DNA of 64,000 nucleotides from assembly GCA_034336665.1 (NCBI GenBank), contig CM067585.1:2107001-2171000 (forward strand). Reading direction: 5' to 3'. This stretch comes from Luscinia megarhynchos (Eukaryota > Chordata > Aves > Passeriformes > Turdidae). This document shows positions 53,640 through 63,944 of the stretch, piece after piece (position 1 is the first letter of the stretch; each line of letters begins with the position of its first letter). The position numbers were made by a program, and so were the translations under genes. The notes beneath the pieces were generated by a model. The model ran no database searches and was not told the DNA's origin. It was given only the letters and a program-made list of their open reading frames with translations.

Positions 53640-55875
53640 GCTGGGCTGGGAGGGACGTGGGGAGGGCTGGGAGGGCGGGCTGGGCACTGGGATGGGCTGG
53701 CCAGGCACTGGGATGGGCTGGCTGGGCTGGCTGGGCACTGGGATGAGCTGGCCGGGCACTGGGATGGGCTGGCTGGGCTGGCCGGGCACTGGGATGGGCT
53801 GGCTGGGCACTGGGATGGCCTGGCTGGGCACTGGGATGGTCCGGCCGGGCACTGGGATGGGCTGGCTGGGCACTGGGATGGGCTGGCTGGGCTGGCCGGG
53901 CACTGGGATGGTCTGGCCGGGGCACTGGGATGGTCTGGCCGGGGCACTGGGATGGGCTGGCCGGGTAATGGGATGGGCTGGCTGGGCTGGCCGGGCACTG
54001 GGATGGTCTGGCCGGGCACTGGGATGGGCTGGCTGGGCTGGCCGGGCACTGGGATGGGCTGGCCGGGCACTGGGATGGGCTGGCTGGGCTGGCCGGGCAC
54101 TGGGATGGTCTGGCCGGGCACTGGGATGGGGCTGGCTGGGCTGGCCGGGCACTGGGATGGGCTGGTCGGGCACTGGGATGGTCTGGCCGGGCACTGGGAT
54201 GGGCTGGCTGGGCACTGGGATGGGCTGGCTTGGCTGGCCGGGCACTGGGATGGGCTGGTCGGGCACTGGGATGGTCTGGCCGGGCACTGGGATGGGCTGG
54301 CTGGGCACTGGGATGGGCTGGCTGGGGCACTGGGATGGGCTGGCTGGGCTGGCCGGGCACTGGGATGGGCTGGCCGGGTAATGGGATGGGCTGGCTGGGC
54401 TGGCCGGGCACTGGGATGGTCTGGCCGGGCACTGGGATGGGCTGGCTGGGCTGGCCGGGCACTGGGATGGGCTGGCCAGGCACTGGGATGGGCTGGCCGG
54501 GCACTGGGATGGGCTGGCCGGGCACTGGGATGGGCTGGCTTGGCTGGCCGGGCACTGGGATGGGCTGGCCAGGCACTGGGATGGGCTGGCCGGGCACTGG
54601 GATGGTCTGGCCGGGCACTGGGATGGGCTGGCCGGGCACTGGGATGGGCTGGTCGGGCACTGGGATGGTCTGGCCGGGCACTGGGATGGGCTGGCCGGGC
54701 ACTGGGATGGTCCGGCCGGGCACTGGGATGGGCTGGCCGAGCACTGGGATGGGCTGGCTGGGCTGGCCGGGCACTGGGATGGGCTGGCCGGGCACTGGGA
54801 TGGTCTGGCCGGGCACTGGGAATGGGCTGGCTGGGCTGGCCGGGCACTGGGATGGGCTGGTCGGGCACTGGGATGGGCTGGCCGGGCACTGGGATGGGCT
54901 GGCCGGGCACTGGGATGGGCTGGCTTGGCTGGCCGGGCACTGTGATGGGCTGGCCGGGCACTGGGATGGGCTGGCCGGGCACTGGGATGGGCTGGCCAGG
55001 GCACTGGGATGGGCTGGCCGGGCACTGGAATGGGCTGGCTGGGCTGGCCGGGCACTGGGATGGGCTGGCCGGGCACTGGGATGGGCTGGCCGAGCACTGG
55101 GATGGTCCGGCCGGGCACTGGGATGGGCTGGCCGGGCACTGGGATGGGCTGGCAGGGCACTGGGATGGTCCGGCCGGGCACTGGGATGGGCTGGCCGGGC
55201 ACTGGGATGGGCTGGGATGGTCTGGCCGGGCACTGGGATGGGCTGGCCGGGCACTGGGATGGGCTGGGATGGTCTGGCCGGGCACTGGGATGGGCTGGCT
55301 GGGCACTGGGATGGTCCGGCCGGGCACTGGGATGGGCTGGCCGGGCACTGGGATGGGCTGGCTGGGCACTGGGATGGGCTGGCCGGGCACTGGGATGGTC
55401 CGGCCGGGCACTGGGATGGGCTGGCTGGGCACTGGGATGGTCCGGCCGGGCACTGGGATGGTCTGGCCGGGCACTGGGATGGGCTGGCTGGGCACTGGGA
55501 TGGTTGGGCTGGGATGGGCTGGCCGGGCACTGGGATGGTCTGGCCGGGCACTGGGATGGGCTGGCTGGGCACTGGGATGGTCCGGCCGGGCACTGGGATG
55601 GTCTGGCCGGGCACTGGGATGGGCTGGCTGGGCACTGGGATGGTCCCGGCCGGGCACTGGGAGTGGTCCGGCCGGGCACTGGGATGGGCTGGCCGGGCAC
55701 TGGGATGGGCTGGCCGGGCACTGGGATGGGCTGGCTGGGCACTGGGATGGTCTGGCCGGGCACTGGGATGGGCTGGCCGGGCACTGGGATGGGCTGGCTG
55801 GGCACTGGGATGGTCTGGCCGGGCACTGGGATGGTCCGGCCGGGCACTGGGATGGTCTGGCCGGGCACTGGGGTG
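53640..55875. repeat. 21-bp GGCCGGGCACTGGGATGGG array, 2.2 kb
   Basis: About 100 copies of a 21-bp unit (GGGCTGGCCGGGCACTGGGA plus T), with GGTCTGG, GGTCCGG, GGCTGGCT variants and an optional extra GGCTGGCTGG block that makes ~30-bp units. Four G-runs per unit on plus give strong G-quadruplex potential, and one or two CpGs per unit make it methylation-rich. A 21-bp unit keeps all frames in register, so frames of 590-866 codons stay open on both strands. They translate only the repeat. Confidence 0.97.
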
Positions 55876-56360
55876 GGCTGCGGGCTCTGCTCAGCCCTGG
55901 CTGTGTCCCCGCCCGGCTTTGCCCCCCTCCCAAGGGTCTCTTCTCTCGGGGCAGGTGGGCGCTCCCAATTCCTCCTGCCCAGGGTCCCTCCCGCCTCCCT
56001 GGTGCTGAGGGACCCCCGGAGGGACCCACATCAAGGCAGCGCTGCAGCTTCGGAGCTGAGTCAGGCTCCCGGTGCTCCCCTGCCCCAGGCACAGCCCACC
56101 CTCCTCCTTCGGGAAAGCAGCGAGGTTAAAAACACATCCCGTGTGGGTGTGGGGCGGGAATCTCCGCGCTCATCCCGCAGCGGGTTGGGATGCACCGCCA
56201 GCCCAGCACTCCCGCAGAACGGCGCGCGGAGCCGGCCGGGGACACCGGCACAGCCCCGAGGTGCCGGAACCCTGAAGGGCTCCAGCGCTGGGCAGAGTTC
56301 CCGCAGCCCCCAGCACCCCTGAGCTGCAGCCCCCGGCGCCAGAGATGCTCCTGACACAGG
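55876..56360. other. CpG-containing unique segment between arrays
   Basis: 56120-56290 is CpG-dense (GGCGGGAATCTCCGCGCTC, GAACGGCGCGCGGAGCC). A small CpG island is possible. No exon supported. Confidence 0.33.
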
Positions 56361-57145
56361 CAGTCCCGGCACATGGCTGCGGAACAGCCCGGCAGCGCGG
56401 AGGGGACAGCCGGGCGGGAGGGGACACTGCGTGTCACTCCTGCAGCTCACACTGTGACAGGGCAGCGCCTGTTCCTGCTGCACACAGAACAGCCCGGCAG
56501 TGCGGGTGGGACAGCCGGGCGGGAGGGGACACTGCGTGTCACTCTCACACTGTGACAGGGCAGTCCTGTTCCTGCTGCACACAGAACAGCCCTGGCGGGA
56601 TGGGACACTGCGTGTCACTCCCGCAGCTCACACTGTGACAGGGCAGTCCTGTTCCTGCTGCACACAGAACAGCCCGGCAGTGCGGGTGGGACAGCCGGGC
56701 GGGATGGGGACTCTGCGTGTCACTCCCGCAGCTCACACTGTGACAGGGCAGTCCTGTTCCTGCTGCACACAGAACAGCCCTGGCGGGAGGGGACACTGCG
56801 TGTCACTCCCGCAGCTCACACTGTGACAGGGCAGTCCTGTTCCTGCTGCACACAGAACAGCCCGGCAGTGCGGGTGGGACAGCCGGGCGGGATGGGGACT
56901 CTGCGTGTCACTCCCGCACTGTGACAGGGCAGTCCTGTTCCTGCTGCACTCAGAACTGCCCCGCAGTGCGGGTGGGGACAGCCGGGCGGGATGGGGACAC
57001 TCCTGCAGCTCACACTGTGACAGGGCAGTCCTGTTCCTGCTGCACTCAGAACAGCCCTGGCGGGATGGGGACACTGCGTGTCACTCCCGCAGCTCACACT
57101 GTGACAGGGCAGTCCTTGTTCCTGCTGCACACAGAATTCCCCGCA
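56361..57145. repeat. Variable 82-110-bp minisatellite, about 8 copies
   Basis: Each unit contains CACACTGTGACAGGGCAG, TCCTGTTCCTGCTGCAC and ACAGCCGGGCGGGA. Some units drop the CGGCAGTGCGGGTGGGAC segment. Within a unit, TGTCAC and GTGACA form a short inverted repeat. Rich in CpG. Confidence 0.94.
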
Positions 57146-57379
57146 GCCTTCACCCTCCCTGGAGCACAGACGTGTTCGCCACCGCGTCCTTTCCGTGCCC
57201 AGGGCAGGGACAGGCAGGCAGAGGGTGTGTCTGCAGCTCAGCCCGGCCTGGGATGTCACCACGGGAGGGACACGGGCCAAGGCTCGCCGTGGCTGCCGTG
57301 CCCGCCGGGCTGCGGCCCTGCCGGAGCCCAGGCCCTGCCGAGGAACGATTGCTGAGGGTGCGGCTGCGTGCTGGTGGTG

Positions 57380-58042
57380 CTCACACCCCTCAAAACCCCC
57401 TCACACCCCTCACACCCTCACACCCTCACACCCTCACACCCCTTAAACACACCCCCTCACACCCCTCACACCCCCTCACACCCTTAAACACACCCCTCAC
57501 ACCCTCACACCCCCTCACACCCCTCACACCCCCTCACACCCTCACACCCCTCTCACACCCCCTCACACACCCCTCACACCCCTCACACCCTCACACCCTT
57601 AAACCCTTAAACACACCCCTCACACACCCCTCACACACCTCACACCCCTCACACACCCCTCACACCCCTCACACACCCCTCACACCCTTAAAAACATCCC
57701 TCACACACCCCTCACACACCCCTCACACCCCTCACACCCCTCACACACCTCACACACCCCCTCACACACCCCTCACACCCCTCACACCCCCTCACACACC
57801 CCTCACACCCTTAAACACACCCCTCACACCCCTCACACCCCTCACACACACCCCCTCACACCCTTAAACACACCCCCTCACACCCTCACACCCCCTCACA
57901 CCCTCACACCCTTAAACACACCCCCTCACAGCCTTAAACCCTTAAACACACCCCTCACACCCCTCACACCCCTCACACCCTTAAACACACCCTCACACCC
58001 TCACACCCCTCACACACCCCTCACACACCCCTCACACACCCC
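57380..58042. repeat. CCTCACACC/CCTTAAACA simple array, 660 bp
   Basis: 9-10-bp words CCCTCACAC and CCCTTAAACA in irregular order. Lys-Pro-Leu-Thr and His-Thr-Pro-His frames are artefacts. One strand is a (CA)-rich near-alternating tract. Confidence 0.95.
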
Positions 58043-58349
58043 GGTGCTTTGCTGCTCTCCCCTCTGGGGGTGCAGGGTCTTTCACCTACCCCCGCAGACC
58101 CTTCCCTCTCTCTGTTCGCTGCAGCCTGTGAGGGTTCCCGGGACAGCTCCTGCCCTCCCCTGGGGCTGTCCCCCTGCTCGGTGTGCAGCCCTGTACCCCG
58201 TTTTTGGGGCGCACGGGGGTGAGGAGCAGCCCCGGCTCTGCCGGCCCCTGTGCTGCTCCCAGGTGGCTGCGTTGCTTCCTTGGGCTCCGTTCAGCACAAG
58301 CAGCTTGTGCTGTTCCTTCTCCTCCCTGGGGTGGGCTGCTCATTTTTGC
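58043..58349. other. Unassigned spacer
   Basis: GC-rich single-copy DNA bridging the simple array and a conserved-looking island. Confidence 0.35.
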
Positions 58350-58640
58350 CCCGTAAGACAATGCCCTTTTTCAAAAACAAAGAAATTACAAAGTACATAT
58401 GAACATATGGTAACATATATTCTGGGCTGCCTATGTGGCCAATTTTCTGTATGTTACCATATGGTGCCGCGTATTTAGCAAAAATATAACTTGACTGTTT
58501 CTCTTTCCATATGGGGATTCTTTTGCCTTAATTAATAACATTGAGCAAAAACTCTTTCTAAGGTTTCCAAGATTTCTGCACGGGAGTGCCTTATGACAGA
58601 CACATGCTCCTGAAGGCTTTCCTCCGTATTTGTCTGCACC
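58350..58640. promoter_or_regulatory. Enhancer-like island with four CATATG E-boxes
   Basis: Unique AT-rich block. CATATG occurs at 58396, 58404, 58458 and 58508. A perfect 14-bp inverted repeat, CATATGGTAACATA (58404-58417) with TATGTTACCATATG (58450-58463), flanks a 32-bp centre. CCTTAATTAATAACATTG follows near 58525. CATATG is the E-box favoured by OLIG/NEUROG/TWIST-type bHLH proteins. No coding frame. Confidence 0.52.
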
Positions 58641-60611
58641 CTTCTGTCCCTGTCCTCTTCCACACGCTGCAGGGGCAGCTGTGGGGACATCTGCCCGTGG
58701 GATTGCTGGGAGGGGGATGTGCAGGGGAAGCTCCTGTCCCACTCAGTGCCTGTGGGTGACACAGTGCCTGCGGGCTGGAGCCCTCAGCTCGTCCCAGAGC
58801 TGAGCTCAATGAACAAAGGGGAGGTGGAGAGGGCAGAGGGAGCACTGGTGGCCACGCAGGGACTGCTGCCTTCGGAGGGGCAGAAAGCTGCACTCTGCGC
58901 TCCAGCTCAGCCTCTCACGAGTTCTCTGGCACAACAGGGAAATGTGTCAGAGCACGCTCTCGGGACAGGCACACAGGCAGTGCCCAGAGCGAGCCAGCTG
59001 TGTCCCCGTGGATGGGGCGTGAGGAAGGGTCAGCAGCACAGCCCCCTGCCAGAGACCCTCCTGCTCACCCAGCAAAGCTGCCAGTGAAGACAAATCTCTG
59101 CAGCTCCAGATGTGTCCCCTGGCCCTCAGGGATGTTCCCCCTGCGCAGGCAGAGTGGAGCTGGCACAGCACAGAGCAGACACAGCAGAGGAGATGCTGAT
59201 CTCTGCCCCTCCCCATTCCCTGGGTCCTGCTGGAGATGCTGATCTCTGCCCCTCCCCATTCCCTGGGTCCTGCTGGAGATGCTGAGCTCTCTGTCCTCCT
59301 GCTGGGGTGGGACAGACACGGGCAGTGCCTGGGGGCTCAGCTTTGCTGTGGGGCGAGCTGTCCCTCCTCCTGCCCGCCAGGCACTGCTCCCTGAGGCACT
59401 GCCCGCTGCCACCAACAGGCAGAACCCTCCTGGGGCTCTGCTCGAGTGTCCTCAGCCTCCCTCAGCCCGCACATCCTCCTGCCCTGGGCTGCTGCCCTGG
59501 GCCAGCTCTGCCTGCGGGGATGGGATGGGTAACGGTGCCTTGCAGTGGGGTGTGAACATGGGGCTGCTTGGACTCCCTCCCTTCCCCTGCAGCACCCCGT
59601 GCAGCCCAGTGAAGGCTGCTCCTGAGCAGGGCCAAGGCTCCAGGCCAGCGGGAACCAGGGGCTCCTTGTCTGGGCTGCCCCATCCCCAGCTCCTCACACC
59701 CCAGAGCTCCCAGTGTCAGGGAATTTCTCTTCTGAGGAGGTCACCAGGAACTCCCCAAACTCCTCCTGCCCCCACCTGCTCCAGTCCCTCTCCTGCTGCC
59801 TCACAGCACTCCCCACATCCCTCAGCTCTGTGAGGATGCTCTGAGGTCCACAGCAGGCACCTCCTGCTCTTTGGGGAGGCCTTCTTGGTGGGATGTTTAG
59901 GACATCCTGTGGAGGTCCTGGGCACCTCCTTCCAGTGCCATGGAGGGGCTGGACTGAGGCAGCTCCCTGCTCAGCCCTGCTGGCTTCATCCAGCTCCCTT
60001 GGGCAGCTGGGATGGGGAGGGGAGTCCCTCATGGGCTTTGTGCAGCCTCTTGAGGGGTTCACTGAGCAGTCAGGGCAGTGTAAGAGACCTGGACAGAACA
60101 GCTGGATCAGCTCCTGGTGTCTCAGCCTCTCTCTGCACCTCCAGATCATTCCTCTTGAGGACCTGAGCTGACCTGGAGCCCAGCTCTGCCCAGCTCTGCC
60201 CCCCAGCTGGTGTCCATCCCCTGAGCACCTCCCCAGCTCATCCTGGCAGGCTGGGACAGAGCAGAGCTGGCAGAGTGGCAGTCACCAGCACCTCTGTGGC
60301 CATGGGGCACTGCCAGCACCTGTGTGCAGCTGTTCCTGGCTCAGGGCCTGGCAGCTGCTCCCCCATTTCCTGCCACAGCCCAGGGCTCAGGGTGGGACAC
60401 GTGCAGAGCAGGACATCCTTGCAGCACGTGGAGACCAGCATGGCCTGGGAGCCCCTCTGGGGACGGTGTGCCCCTGGCTTGGCCACTTGCAGGGTGGCTT
60501 TGGGCTCGTGCCTGGGAAGGCATTTCCAAAGGGCAGGACACCAGGGCTTCACCAGCCACCACTCCATTTGCATCACAGGCTGGCTGTAACCTGTTCATCC
60601 GTGGCTGGGAT
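58641..60611. other. Long unassigned single-copy spacer
   Basis: About 2 kb. The only internal structure is a perfect ~43-bp tandem duplication at 59190-59282 (GCTGATCTCTGCCCCTCC). 59700-60250 has the look of an old degraded repeat or ERV/LINE body, but I cannot assign it. Frames of 112-184 codons on both strands are unrecognised. Confidence 0.33.
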
Positions 60612-60775
60612 GCAAATCACAGAATGGTTTGGGCTGGAAGGGCCCTAGAGACAAGCCAGTTATCCTGCCACGGGCAGGGACATCCTCTAACCCAGACTGC
60701 TGCAAGCCCCTCTTTGCAGGGGTGTCCCTGAGCCAGGCTGCATTCCCAGCACGGCTCAGAGCAGAACAGCCTCTG
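60612..60775 (-). mobile_element. CR1 LINE 3' fragment
   Basis: On plus: AAATCACAGAATGGTTTGGG, CTGGAAGGGCCCTAGAGACA, CAGGGACATCCTCTAACCC, AGACTGCTGCAAGCCC. Antisense CR1 end. Confidence 0.88.
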
Positions 60776-61054
60776 AGCTCTCCTGCCCAACCCTGGCACA
60801 AATCAAACCCCACCCGGGCACAGCTGGGGCTCCTGGGGACAGGGTGGCATTCAGAGGTGGCTCTGGGAGAAGGTCAGAGCGTGCAGAGCAGCCGAGCTGT
60901 CAGCACTCAGCCCTGCTGAGCCTCAGCCAGGGACGCAGGGTCAGCTCTGCTCAGCAGCTCCTGGAGGTGCTGCAGTGCAGGGAGCAGAACCAGCTCACCC
61001 TGCAGTGCTGCCCCCGAGCTCAGCTCTGCTGCAGGGTGCACGGGAACTTCTGGG

Positions 61055-61370
61055 GCCCTGCCAGACAAGTGGAGCTTGGCCCAATATTTCAGGGGGGAAA
61101 CAGGGCGACGTGGGTAATTCCACATCTGTCAGGCTGACATTGATCCTGGGGAAAATAGTGGAACAGCTGATCCTGAGCACAAGGGATAAAGAATCCAAAA
61201 GGGTGATATAATTAATGCCAATCAACAGGGATTTATGGAAAACAGATCCTGTTAAACCAACTTGACAGCTATCTTCCTGTTGTTGTTTTTTTTTTTTCTT
61301 TTTTTTCTTTCTTTTTGTTTAAAAACAGGATTACAAGTTTCTTCAGCAAGGTGAGGTTTGCTGAGGACAT
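61055..61370 (+). mobile_element. Fossil CR1-like reverse-transcriptase segment split by poly-T
   Basis: The frame beginning at GGTAATTCCACATCTGTCAGG (read in pieces) gives Gly-Asn-Ser-Thr-Ser-Val-Arg-Leu-Thr...Gly-Lys-Ile-Val-Glu-Gln-Leu-Ile-Leu. This matches the LINE motif GNYRPVSLTS...GKxxEQxIL. After a shift, AATCAACAGGGATTTATGG gives Asn-Gln-Gln-Gly-Phe-Met, the QHGF motif, then a stop in place of the Leu of SCLTNL. A T-rich run (61289-61318) interrupts it before GATTACAAGTTTC resumes. Dead, old copy. Possibly one element with the CR1 3' part at 61675. Confidence 0.62.
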
Positions 61371-61674
61371 GGGAAGAGCAGCATATCACCTCGATGCTGT
61401 GTGTTTTCTTATAAAAAAATAGAGGAAAACCCAACCAGCCATGTGGTGTGGGTGGTTTAGGAGCACATTTAGGAGCCCATGGGTGGGCACAGACTGACCC
61501 TGCAGGGGGTTCTGCCCTGGCCAGTCCCTCAGTGCTGGGGAGGACACAGGGGGCTGTGTGGAAGAGGCTCTCACTCACTGGGAGGCTCTGCTGGGACGTC
61601 ACTGGTGCTGCTGGAGGAGACGTGCTTTGCAGAGAGGGCAGCAGCAGACACCAGCTCACCACGGAAAGGGCTGG

Positions 61675-62060
61675 TGATGCTGATGGAGAGAGTCCAGAGG
61701 GACTTGGAGCTGCTCCAAGGGTTTGAGCCACTCTGCTCTGGAGCCAGGCTGGAGAGCTGGGGGCTGCTCAGAGCCCCTGGCAGGGCCTGGGGGGGTGACA
61801 GGAGAGCTGCAGAGGGGCTGGGGACAAGGCAGGAGGGACAGGACACAGGGAATGGCTCCCACTGCCAGAGGGCAGGGCTGGGGGGATCCTGGGCAGGAAA
61901 ACCCTGGGAGGGTGGGGAGGCCCTGGCACAGGTGCCCAGAGAAGCTGTGGGTGCCTCTGGACCCCTGCAAGTGCCCAAGGCCAGGCTGGACAGGGCTGGG
62001 AGCAGCTGGGACAGTGGAAAGTGTCCCTGCCCACGGCAGCGATGGATGGAAGGAGGTTGG
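61675..62060 (+). mobile_element. CR1 LINE 3' fragment, long
   Basis: GATGGAGAGAGTCCAGAGGG, CTCTGGAGCCAGGCTGGAGA, GGGACAGGACACAGGGAATG, GTGCCCAAGGCCAGGCTGG, and the end GTGTCCCTGCCCACGGCAGC. This is about 385 bp of ordered CR1 3' region without the octamer tail. Confidence 0.9.
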
Positions 62061-62339
62061 GCAGGAAATAAATTTAACCAGATGAAGGGGGATTTCCAGA
62101 TTCTTTCCAGTGGTCAGGGCCATGTCCAGGGATTCTTGCAGGAAGTGAGGGGGCTTGGGGCACTGGGTGCAGGGCTCGAGCACCCACACGAGCTGGGCAC
62201 TGTTCTCTGCCCCTGCACCGGGCAGCAGCGATCCTGAGGCAGGACGTGTGTACTGGCAGAAGTCAGTAAATACATTTATTCATTTATTTATAGGCTTCCC
62301 AGGACGATGTCCAGATGTCTGTGTCCAGGTGAGACCAGA

Positions 62340-62660
62340 ACTGCTCACTCTGCACAACTCCCTGACGGGAGGGGACAGCGGGGGGTCGGGGTCTGCTCCA
62401 GGAACAGGGACAGGAGCAGAGGGAACGGCTCAGGCGGGGCCAGGGGAGGCTCAGGGTGGATTTTAGGGAAAATCTCTTCGTGGAAAGGGTGGGAAGCTGC
62501 AGGCTGTCACTGAAGGGGTTTAAAGGACGTGTGGATGTAGCACTTGGGGATGTGAGTTCACGTTGAGTTTGGAAGTGCTGTGGGAATGGTTGGACTCGCT
62601 GGTCTCAGAGGACTTTTCTTCATGATTCTATGGTTCTGTGGTTCTGTGGCCTCCACAGCT
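62340..62660 (+). mobile_element. CR1 LINE 3' fragment with complete tail
   Basis: CTCACTCTGCACAACTCCC, GAACAGGGACAGGAGCAGAG, GAAAATCTCTTCGTGGAAAG, TTGGACTCGCTGGTCTCAGA, then the octamer tail GATTCTATGGTTCTGTGGTT. Best-preserved CR1 terminus in the window, about 130 bp before the candidate 3' UTR. Confidence 0.93.
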
Positions 62661-62810
62661 CAACCACCCCCATGCTGTGTGCAAGCTCAGTTTCACCAAA
62701 CATCACATCTCTCCTCTCCCCAGGTTCCCTGGGGGCACCATCCCCCCTTTCTCAGCCCAGACACACAAGCACTGGCAGCAGCAGCCCCACCTTGTAATAT
62801 TTAAAACAAT

Positions 62811-62816
62811 TTTATT
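62811..62816 (-). terminator. Candidate polyadenylation signal AATAAA
   Basis: TTTATT on plus is AATAAA on minus, followed 10-30 nt downstream by T/A-rich sequence (AATTGTTTTAAATATTACAAG, read in pieces on minus), then GGTGGGGC. Position within a unique AT-rich block makes it the most plausible poly(A) signal in the window. Confidence 0.45.
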
Positions 62817-63329
62817 CATGAAAATATGCTGTACAATGCACTATACACAGTTCTTTACATTGCCACATACACAAACTCTAATAGCACAACCAAGAAAGTT
62901 ACCACTGCCTACGATAGATGCGTGTGAGAGATGACGCCTCCGAGACCCTCCCCCCCGTCTGTACAGTTATAAATAGAGGGAAAGGACAGACCCAAAACCT
63001 CGGGGAAGCAAAGCTGGGGGCCCTCGGTGTCCCCCCGCACCGGCTCCAGGCAGGGCAGGGCAGGGTGGGGGAATGGAGGGAGGGGTGATGCAGAGGGGAG
63101 GATGGAGCTGAGCTCGCTGATTCCAGAGAGCCTCAGCCAGCCCGGACAGCGACACAAAGCCTGGTGTCCCCTTCCCCACACTCACAGCCGCAGGACCCCA
63201 CAGGCACAGCCCCAACTGCCCCGTCCATCACCCCCGCCCACCTGGACCCACAGCCCCGCGTCCTTCGGTGCCGCGGTGGGGCCAGCCTGTGCCCCCCGCC
63301 CTGCAGCCCCCTCCCCGGCTCCCAGCCGC

Positions 63330-63576
63330 CCTGGGGGCGCCCCAAATGGGGGCTCGGGGGGTGCCCCAAATGGGGGCTCTGGGGGTCTCCCAGCCGCCCT
63401 GGGGGCGCCCCAAATGGGGGCTCCGGGGGTGCCCCAAATGGGGGCTCTGGGGGTGCCCCAGCCGGGGGCTCCGGGGGTGCCCCAGCAGCTCCAGGGGTGC
63501 CCCAAATGGGGGCTCCGGGGGTCTCCCAGCCGCTCCGGGGGTGCCCCAGCCGGGGGCTCCGGGGGTGCCCGTGCCT
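63330..63576. repeat. ~24-bp and 42-bp GGGGGCTCCGGGGGTG array
   Basis: Units GCCCCAAATGGGGGCTC and CCGGGGGTGCCCCAGC alternate, with GTCTCCCAGCCGC inserts. CCCCAAATGGGG is a palindrome repeated about seven times. Frames on both strands are open but artefactual. Confidence 0.93.
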
Positions 63577-63944
63577 GCCCCGCCGGCCCTCGCCCCGCAC
63601 GACGACAGAACACACGACGTCACCAACACGACTGCACCGCACACACGACAAGCCCACGGTCACGAACCACGACGACAGCTTGGCGAGGGGCCGTGCCCAC
63701 GCAGCGGGGCGGGGCGGGGGGCACAGGGCGGGCACGGCGCAGGGGACACCCCCCTCCTGCTCCCCGGCACGGTGGCACCGAAGGGGCTCAGGGACCCCCG
63801 CCTGGGACTATCCCACCCCCAAACTGCTGCCCGGCACGCTGGTGTGCTGCTGGAGCTGTGCCTGGGAGAGCCGGGACCCCCTTCCCTTCCTCCCCTTCCG
63901 GGCGGGCAGGGGCCCCTGTCTCCTCCTGGGTCCCAGCTGGGGGG
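63577..63944. other. CpG-rich unique sequence near the right end
   Basis: 63590-63700 has unusually regular CGAC/CACGAC words (GCACGACGACAGAACACACG, CACGACGTCACC). CpG density is high through 63760. It may be a CpG island linked to the putative minus-strand gene. Confidence 0.35.

Noticed and set aside
53268..55868. 866-codon Ser/Pro/Ala frame, collagen- or mucin-like at first sight
   Set aside because: 21-bp array translated, with no signal peptide, domain or splice context.
59700..60250. Minus frame of 151 codons as a LINE or ERV open frame
   Set aside because: The content is suggestive of an old repeat body, but I could not match any motif.
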